Program-made: the position numbers and the translations under genes | Shown: in pieces, positions 58,162 through 64,000 of the stretch | How positions within the stretch are numbered: the stretch's first letter is position 1 | How the letters are laid out: the number at the start of each line of letters is the position of its first letter | The notes under the pieces: model-generated | What the model was told of the DNA's origin: nothing | Databases searched by the model: none | Seen by the model: only the letters and a program-made list of their open reading frames with translations | Assembly: GCF_025244665.1 (NCBI RefSeq) | Contig: NZ_CP104205.1 | Span: 1,857,001-1,921,000, forward strand | Length of the DNA stretch: 64,000 nucleotides | Direction: 5' to 3' | Source of the DNA: Maribacter litopenaei | Lineage (GTDB): Bacteria > Bacteroidota > Bacteroidia > Flavobacteriales > Flavobacteriaceae

Positions 58162-58811
58162 TTAGGTAAGGGTTTAAAGTTTAGCTCCTTTACAGCGTTT
58201 CTGACTTTGTTCATGAAATCCGTACCCGGATCTGTTTTTTGGGTTCTATATCCTTCGTCCTGCTCCAGCCATAAGGGATGATTTTCAAATTTGGTGTATT
58301 CATAATGCCCTATCAAATAATCAATATTATATTTTTCCGCTAAATAACGAACCAGCCAAATATTCGATTTTAATTGTGCTTTGGTCAATGGTTGACCCGT
58401 GTCCCCACCTACATTCTCCACACCAATGGCACAGTGGTTCAATCCTATCACATGTCTAGCCATAGTGGTTTCGGGCATCAATCTATAAATAGTGCCGTCC
58501 CTATCCACCATGAATTGGGAAGATACATTTAAGGACCCCGCCGCATTTATGTCGGGCCTAGAATTTGGCAAGGTAGCAGGGTCGAATGCTTTAAATGACT
58601 CCTCAAAAGTTGGTATAACGGTCCAATGAAGTACGATCATTTTTGGAACAATTTCCGGGGAGTCCTTTTTCAATCCATATCTATCCGATAAATATTCCAA
58701 AGTCAATATTTTACGGTTCTCGTCAAAGGTAATAGGTTTATCGACTATGGTACTTGTAACCCCGCAGGAGGTTAGAAATAATAAAAGGGCAAATGATTGT
58801 ATTACCTTCAT
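58158..58811 (-). CDS. N-acetylmuramoyl-L-alanine amidase (Amidase_2), lipoprotein
   Basis: A 217-residue lipoprotein (FALLLFLTSCGVT). The Amidase_2 (AmpD-type) zinc residues are visible: MIVLHWTVIP (His), RHVIGLNHCAIGVENVGG (with Glu), and HYEYTKF...DPGTDF where the second and third ligands lie. It cleaves the muramyl-alanine bond of peptidoglycan in the periplasm. Start and stop both overlap neighbours by four bases (ATGA): the 3D-domain gene upstream and the M14 peptidase gene downstream. TGA is used here as a true stop. Confidence 0.85.
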   Translation of the reverse strand: MKVIQSFALLLFLTSCGVTSTIVDKPITFDENRKILTLEYLSDRYGLKKDSPEIVPKMIVLHWTVIPTFEESFKAFDPATLPNSRPDINAAGSLNVSSQFMVDRDGTIYRLMPETTMARHVIGLNHCAIGVENVGGDTGQPLTKAQLKSNIWLVRYLAEKYNIDYLIGHYEYTKFENHPLWLEQDEGYRTQKTDPGTDFMNKVRNAVKELNFKPLPK

Positions 58812-59236
58812 TTTTGAATTTCTCTTAAAGAGTCCTGTTCCTTTTTGACCGCATATTGTATTTCAACCTTTCTCCTGCCCCACTCTTTGGCCTTCTGCCG
58901 GTCTTCTCCCATGTAAATATCGATTCTATTGCGCCATCTGGGATGCATTTTGTCCTTAACGATATAGATTCCATCAAAAGTATCGATTTTCACCAAGGTA
59001 TTATGCCTCAACCCTTTTCTTATGAGGTCCCTAGAAACGGCAATCCACTTAAGCCCAGGTTTTATGGAATCTCCCCAAGCTGTTATCTCCGGATGTTCGT
59101 AAGACGTCTGCCCAGGGAAGGAATTGTATGCCGTGGCCGTAACGGTCATGGGTATCCAATCATAGTTATCTTCCTTGACCCGATCGCTACAGCTTATGAA
59201 AGAAAAAGACATCAATATCCAGAGCAGTCGATACAT
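58808..59236 (-). CDS. 3D-domain lipoprotein (MltA-type barrel), putative cell-wall hydrolase
   Basis: A 142-residue lipoprotein (LMSFSFISCSDRV). The 3D domain runs from VTATAYNSFPGQTS to the end: ITAWGDSIKPGLKWIAVSRDLI, LVKIDTFDGIYIVKDKMHPRWRNRIDIYMG; the three conserved Asp are in GDS, KDK and RIDI. The fold is a double-psi barrel seen in MltA lytic transglycosylases and resuscitation factors. First gene of the overlapping operon with amidase and M14 peptidase. Together they could remodel peptidoglycan. Confidence 0.8.
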   Translation of the reverse strand: MYRLLWILMSFSFISCSDRVKEDNYDWIPMTVTATAYNSFPGQTSYEHPEITAWGDSIKPGLKWIAVSRDLIRKGLRHNTLVKIDTFDGIYIVKDKMHPRWRNRIDIYMGEDRQKAKEWGRRKVEIQYAVKKEQDSLREIQK

Positions 59237-59340
59237 GATATTTTAATAACGACTTGAATATAATAATTATCCTATTTGTTTTTTAACTGGTGCTGTTCAT
59301 AAATGTATTTTTTGATACTTTAGAAAGCTCAACTTTAACT

Positions 59341-60675
59341 ATGCGAAAACTAAAATGGCTCCTTGTAGTTCTAATCATTGGATTGCTCTTATTCGGTTAC
59401 TTCAACTATCCAAAACTGAATCTAATATCTGGCTACGCCTCTAAAAATTTAGCTTCCAACGTATTTATTGCCGAAAGGGACCCATACTTGGTCAATACCA
59501 TAGACCATGACATGCCTCTGATAAAATTGGCCAATGTAGAAGTAGACACGAAAGAAAAATCCGCAACGGCCTCGGTTTTCGGGCTAATGAAACGTACGTC
59601 TGTTTATAAAAAAGGTTTGGGAGCCGTCCTGACCAATGAGGAGTATAAAAAACATCATTTTTCCATAGTTCCTGAGCGAAACCAAAAATGGGATACTCTG
59701 CCCTTTCCATATGGAAATCAAGGAATTAAGGATACCATTTTGACCAATGTAAATTATGAAGGTCTAGAATATGTTCTAAGTATGGCCTTAAAGGATTCTC
59801 TGCAAAAGACAAGAAGCATATTGGTCGTTTATAAGGATTATATTATTGGGGAAAAATATATTGACGGATTTACCAAGGATACCAAGATATTGGGTTGATC
59901 CATGACCAAAAGTATTTTGGGAACCTTGTACGGTATTTTGGTACATGAGAACAAGATTTCCTTGGACTACAGGCCATTTTCAAAGTTATTTAACGAAAGC
60001 GGCCCAAAATCAAAAATTACGCTTGATCATTTACTGCGAATGCAAAGTGGCTTGGCCTGGGATGAAAATTATTTCAAGATTTCCGATGTTACTAGAATGC
60101 TGTTTCTAGATTCAGATATGACCCAAACACAAGCCAAGAATGAGGTAATTGCTCCCCCAACAGAAGTATGGAATTATTCCTCCGGCACCAGTAATCTTCT
60201 TTCAGGAATTTTGAGAAAGCAGTTCCCTACGCATCAGGAATATCTGAATTTCCCTTACGCCAACTTGATTGATAGAATGGGTATGAACTCTATGTTGATA
60301 GAGACCGATTTAGTAGGCAATTTCGTAGGGTCCTCGTACAGTTGGGCCACAACAAGGGACTGGGCCAAATTTGGACTTCTGTATCTTCACAAGGGGGATT
60401 GGAACGGAGACCGAATTTTTTCAGAAAGCTGGGTGGATTACATCACCACGCCTACCAAAAACTCTGACGGTACCTACGGTGCACACTTTTGGTTAAATGC
60501 GGAAGGTAAATATCCGGATTTGCCCCGAGATCTCCATTCCGCCAATGGTTTTCAGGGACAACGTGTGTTTATCATTCCCTCTAGGGACGTGGTCATCGTC
60601 AGAACAGGACTAGAAGAGCAGTCGGACGAGCAGTTCAATACCCTTATTGGAGATATCCTAAAAACTATTGAATAA
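59341..60675 (+). CDS. Membrane-anchored beta-lactamase-fold serine hydrolase (in-frame stop)
   Basis: A protein of 444 residues from the start at 59341, with an N-terminal membrane anchor (WLLVVLIIGLLLFGYF). The beta-lactamase/class C fold includes the catalytic SxxK in GW-SMTKSILGTLYG; ITLDHLLRMQSGLAW; WNYSSGTSNLLSGIL in the YxN position; and HSANGFQGQRVFIIPSRD. The TGA at 59896-59898 lies directly before the nucleophile Ser. GATCC there would be GGTCC, giving Trp-Ser, the usual residue pair. It fits the GGWCC class. Distinct from the intact lipoprotein paralogue at 11986. Substrate unknown. Confidence 0.85.
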
Positions 60676-60847
60676 GCCTATTTTCTGTAATTAGTGTGCG
60701 AATTTTCAGCCAAACTACAAATTGCGGTGGATTGACCACAATTTTGCCTTGGGAGACAACAATAGTTTCCCCAAACCCTCCTTCCGATCTACTTTTACAG
60801 TGTTACAAAAACGAATTAATTTTTTTCATTTTCATATAGTGTTCTCG

Positions 60848-60885
60848 TAAAAGAGTCTGGTCTTAGCTGATTGGGCTCTTTTTAG
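60848..60885. terminator. Possible bidirectional terminator between convergent genes
   Basis: aaaagagtc and gggctcttttt can pair imperfectly around a 13-base loop, with T or A runs on both sides. It lies between the rightward serine hydrolase gene and leftward menB. Confidence 0.35.
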
Positions 60886-60918
60886 TTTAGAACAATTCAG
60901 AATGAAATAAGTCGCTAA

Positions 60919-61760
60919 TTACGGCAACCAATTATTCTTTCCAAAGTCCGGTTTTCTTTTTTCTAAAAATGCATTTCTACCTTCCTTGGCTTCCTCGGTC
61001 ATATAGGCCAAACGGGTGGCTTCCCCGGCAAATACTTGTTGCCCCACCATACCATCATCGGTCAGGTTCATGGCGAATTTCAACATTTTTATGGAGGTCG
61101 GGGACTTTTGCAAAATCTCTTGTGCCCATTCATAGGCTGTATCCTCCAATTCTGAATGGGTAACCACAGCATTCACCATACCCATTTCAAATGCCTCCTG
61201 TGCAGAGTAGTTCCTGCCCAAAAAGAAGATTTCACGTGCCTTCTTTTGCCCTACCATCTTGGCGAGATAGGCGGATCCGTATCCTGCATCAAAACTAGTG
61301 ACATCCGCGTCGGTCTGCTTAAAAATGGCATGTTCCTTACTGGCCAAGGTCATATCACAAACCACATGGAGACTATGTCCGCCCCCTACGGCCCAGCCTG
61401 GCACAACAGCAATGACCACTTTGGGCATAAAACGAATCATTCGCTGTACCTCCGAATGTTGAGACGGTGTTGTCCATCTTCGCCCACATATCCCTTATGG
61501 CCCCTGGCCTTTTGGTCTCCACCGCTACAAAAGGATCAAATACCATCTTTGGTAGAAGGGCCTTCCGCGGAAAGTAATACTACCCCAATAGAAGTATCTT
61601 CTTGTGCATCATAAAAAGCCTTTATCAATTCGCTAGTGGTATGTGGCCTAAAGGCATTTCGAACATTAGGACGGTTGAATGCAATTCTTGCGACTCCGTT
61701 ACTCTTTTTATAGGTAATGTCCTCAAATTCCAAGGCAGTTCTCCATTCGGCTGCTTTCAT
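60919..61760 (-). CDS. menB: 1,4-dihydroxy-2-naphthoyl-CoA synthase MenB (frame broken)
   Basis: A crotonase-fold enzyme of about 280 residues that closes the second ring in menaquinone synthesis. Start at 61760 ([17 protein letters not shown]). Conserved blocks: [92 protein letters not shown], and [20 protein letters not shown]. Two lesions: TGA at 61536-61538 (GGATC for GGACC; Trp before SFCSGGD) and CCGAA at 61452-61456 (a base missing before [11 protein letters not shown]). MenB is needed for respiration in this group, which argues for error rather than decay. Confidence 0.9.
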
Positions 61761-61907
61761 TTCAATTCTTTTAAATTTATGGACATAAAGATAAATGTTC
61801 CAAGGGAAGTCTGCCAAAAGGAAATGAAATGAGTTAGAATCGTTTTTGTTAGTACCCATCAAAATCTAATTTTAAACTTACATTTAAGGTGAAATATAAA
61901 AAAGCCT

Positions 61908-62636
61908 ATGAAGAGAGTGGTTTATGGCATTATTAAGTCGATACGGAAGTTTTTAACCGAAAAACTTCATTCCGAAGACTCCCGTTTGCCCTATTTTATC
62001 ACCATAATCATTTCTCTCGTTGTTGTTGTAGTTGGGATCAATTTGTTTATTGAACTTACGGATACCCTTAAAACCGACACGCTTGCCAAATATGACACGG
62101 ATATTACCAATTTTATAATTTCATACAGGAACCCTGCCCTTACGAAGTATTTTATTTTTGTAACTGATGTTGGGGACGTTCGTGGCTACCTCATTGTTTT
62201 GGGGCTATTTGTCATCCTCTCTTGGCGTATACTCAAATCTTGGAAATATGTCTTACAATCCGCTGTGGTACTTGCTTTAGCCACTCTTTCCAATATGGCA
62301 CTAAAGAGATTCATTGATCGGGCGAGGCCAGGTATAGAACATCTAGTTTCCGTTGAAACATTGAGTTATCCTAGTGGACATGCCATGAGCGCCATGGCAT
62401 TCTTTGGTTTTTTGATTTATCTAATATCAAAATTGAGAATCAACAAAGTCTTAAAATATACACTGATGGTTCTATTTGCCTTTTTGATTTTGAGCATAGG
62501 TATCAGTAGGATATATCTAGGGGTTCATTTCCCGTCGGACATAGCGGGCGGGTTCATAGCCGGATTTATATGGGTAGTTTTTTGTGTGCTGATTTTTGAC
62601 GTGATTCAGATATTCAGAAGAGACCCAAAAGTTTAA
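61908..62636 (+). CDS. PAP2-superfamily membrane phosphatase
   Basis: A 242-residue inner-membrane protein with five or six helices. The PAP2 phosphatase motifs are complete: KRFIDRARP (motif 1), TLSYPSGHAMSAM (motif 2, His) and SRIYLGVHFPSDIAGG (motif 3, His and Asp). It removes phosphate from lipid phosphates such as undecaprenyl pyrophosphate or phosphatidate; which one is unknown. Frame intact. Confidence 0.85.
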   Translation: MKRVVYGIIKSIRKFLTEKLHSEDSRLPYFITIIISLVVVVVGINLFIELTDTLKTDTLAKYDTDITNFIISYRNPALTKYFIFVTDVGDVRGYLIVLGLFVILSWRILKSWKYVLQSAVVLALATLSNMALKRFIDRARPGIEHLVSVETLSYPSGHAMSAMAFFGFLIYLISKLRINKVLKYTLMVLFAFLILSIGISRIYLGVHFPSDIAGGFIAGFIWVVFCVLIFDVIQIFRRDPKV

Positions 62637-62687
62637 TTGCAGTAGGTATTAATTTTAAACCGATTTCCCTTTAAAGCTTTAAGTTAG

Positions 62688-63825
62688 ATGTTGGATACGC
62701 TTAAATCGTTCAGAAAGGAATTGCACCAATTTCGGGAATTATCCGGATTAGAGACCCGAGACGGCCAAAAGGATAAAAGCATTTATCAAGGAAAACAGTG
62801 AACCGACAAGCATTTTAGATGATCTAGGAGGAAATGGGCTTGCGGTGGTTTATGAATTTCCATCTGACGGTCCCACTATAGCATTTAGATGTGAATTGGA
62901 TGCTCTACCAATAAACGAGGAGAATCAATTTGAACATCGGTCCAAAAATCACGGGGTTTCCCATAAATGTGGACACGACGGTCATATGACCATTGTAGCC
63001 GGATTGGCACCGTGGATACAGGAACAAAACTTTAAAAAAGGAAAGATTGTTCTGCTTTTTCAACCCGCCGAGGAAACTGGGCAAGGTGCTGCCAAAATTT
63101 TGGCGGATAAAAGGTTCAGGTCATTGAATATTGACCATATCTATGCTCTACACAATATTCCAGGTGTTCCATTGCAAACCATAATAGCTCCAACCATGGG
63201 TTTTTCAGCTGAAGTACAAAGCTTTGCCTTGTATCTCACCGGAAAAGAATCCCATGCCTCCGAGCCAGAAAATGGAATAAATCCGGCCATGCCGATTGGG
63301 GATGCCATTAGATATTTTGAAGCATTAAATGTTCAGCAACCCAATGACCCAAACTTTAAAATTCTGACCCCGATTTATGCTAAAATAGGTGATACATCCT
63401 ATGGTATATCGCCGGCCAAAGGGGAACTTCATTATACGATACGGACTTGGACCCCTGAAACCATGGAGTCCTTAAGGAAAGAAATAGAAAGCATTTGTTC
63501 CCAAATAAGTAAAACTTATTCTATCAATTATTCATTGGATTGGTTTGAATATTTTCCTGCAAGTATAAATGACTCCTCCGGTATTATGCTGGTGAAGAAG
63601 ATTGCGTTAAAAAAGCAATATAAACTTCTTGAAAAAACTACTCCATTTTCATTTGGAGAGGATTTTGGATGGTTTTCCAAGGCATTTAAAGCCACCATGT
63701 TTGGTATTGGTGCCGGAGTCGATTCACCTTCATTACATCATGCGGACTATGATTTTCCTGATGATTTAATTTCTACGGGAATGGAAATGTTTACGTCTTT
63801 AATTCTTGAATTACTTGCTGAGTAG
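62688..63825 (+). CDS. M20-family metallo-amidohydrolase (frame broken)
   Basis: An M20D-type hydrolase (hippurate/indole-acyl amide type) of about 379 residues. Start at 62688 (MLDTLKSFRKELHQFRELSG). Metal residues: FRCELDALPINEEN (Asp in D-x-D like position), SHKCGHDGHMT (Cys, His), FQPAEETGQGA (Glu pair), and a late His in LHHADYDFPDD. The break at 62756-62761 is CCGAGA; with CCGGA it reads LETRTAKRIKAFIKE, the family pattern. It hydrolyses N-acyl amino acids or similar amides in the cytoplasm. Confidence 0.85.
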
Positions 63826-63838
63826 GCCTTGAAATATA

Positions 63839-64000
63839 TTAGTTTCCCTTGTTCTTCTCCTCAATCCATTTAGCCATATACTTGGTACTTTGTAATGTAT
63901 GATGCGCTAGAATGCCTCCCATAATATTTTTCAATCTGTGATGTTCCAAATTGTCCACTTTTTCGGTTATCCTGTTCATCAGTCTTTTTTCTAGTGAAGA
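63839..64000 (-). CDS. 3' end of a cut-off gene, unknown product
   Basis: A leftward open frame enters from the window edge and ends at a TAA (63839-63841). The visible 53 residues are helical and basic (LEKRLMNRITEKVDNLEHHR, then GGILAHHTLQSTKYMAKWIE). I do not recognise the family. It is convergent with the M20 hydrolase gene, 13 bases away. Confidence 0.5.
   Translation of the reverse strand, partial: SSLEKRLMNRITEKVDNLEHHRLKNIMGGILAHHTLQSTKYMAKWIEEKNKGN

Noticed and set aside
42149..61538. UGA decoded as tryptophan (altered code)
   Set aside because: One of the four Trp-to-stop cases is TAG, and TGA is used as a true stop with four-base overlaps at 58158, 58808 and 36897. A changed code does not fit.
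2627..63825. Mass pseudogenisation of the region
   Set aside because: The broken genes include fabD and menB, each break is a single base, flanking protein sequence is well conserved, and most breaks fall on two motifs. Decay would be random and would erode the flanks.

Overview
The window looks like chromosome of a marine Flavobacteriaceae-type bacterium (phylum Bacteroidota). Pointers are the many SusC/D-free outer-membrane and lipoprotein genes with families typical of that group (two DUF5916 proteins, DUF4251, DUF2490, DUF481, two VPS10/Asp-box proteins), flavobacterial MenB and RluE-like proteins, TAnnTTTG-type -7 boxes and the absence of Shine-Dalgarno leaders. The genus cannot be fixed. 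No rRNA, tRNA or CRISPR array was seen.

Layout. 1-2.5 kb: small envelope proteins, a ribosome hibernation factor and an FKBP isomerase. 2.6-4.9 kb: first DUF5916 gene. About 5-11 kb: an AT-rich accessory island with a PIN-domain protein, a two-gene membrane/cytoplasmic unit of unknown function, an XRE repressor, a TraB/TIKI-like protein and dispersed repeats. 11-16.5 kb: DinB, a serine hydrolase, a caspase-like-fold protein, a DUF481 barrel and two Cys/His peptidase-like exported proteins. 16.6-25.4 kb: VPS10-like protein, exported methyltransferase, gamma-glutamyltransferase, DUF1080, a truncated secreted gene, a FecR-domain lipoprotein and FabD. 25.6-30.1 kb: DUF808, MORN protein, DUF2490 and a large unknown envelope protein. 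30.2-38.1 kb: a leftward run of secreted catabolic proteins (Tat aminotransferase V, second VPS10-like protein, esterase, class IV aminotransferase, sugar dehydrogenase). 38.2-41.4 kb: redox cluster (flavin reductase, OsmC, Old Yellow Enzyme, Crp/Fnr regulator). 41.5-47.4 kb: second DUF5916, a helicase, RluE, an EamA transporter and a cold-shock protein. 47.8-48.3 kb: three tandem paralogous microproteins. 48.4-56.7 kb: lipoprotein, GntR regulator, ECF sigma with membrane partner, amidohydrolase, MocA/XdhC pair, vWA and OmpA proteins. 56.7-59.2 kb: overlapping peptidoglycan operon (3D-domain, amidase, M14). 59.3-64 kb: beta-lactamase-fold protein, MenB, PAP2, M20 hydrolase.

The most striking whole-window signal is that about 20 otherwise normal genes are broken by one-base indels or single in-frame stops, and most of these lesions sit on two short motifs. 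TCCGG/CCGGA is read as TCTCGG/CCGAGA or loses one base, and GGWCC has C:G read as T:A. I read this as a motif-specific (probably base-modification-linked) consensus error rather than mass pseudogenisation, so broken genes are annotated as whole CDS. The best candidate for new biology is the tandem microprotein cassette at 47769-48280, where two copies differ at ten synonymous but only three amino-acid-changing codons.
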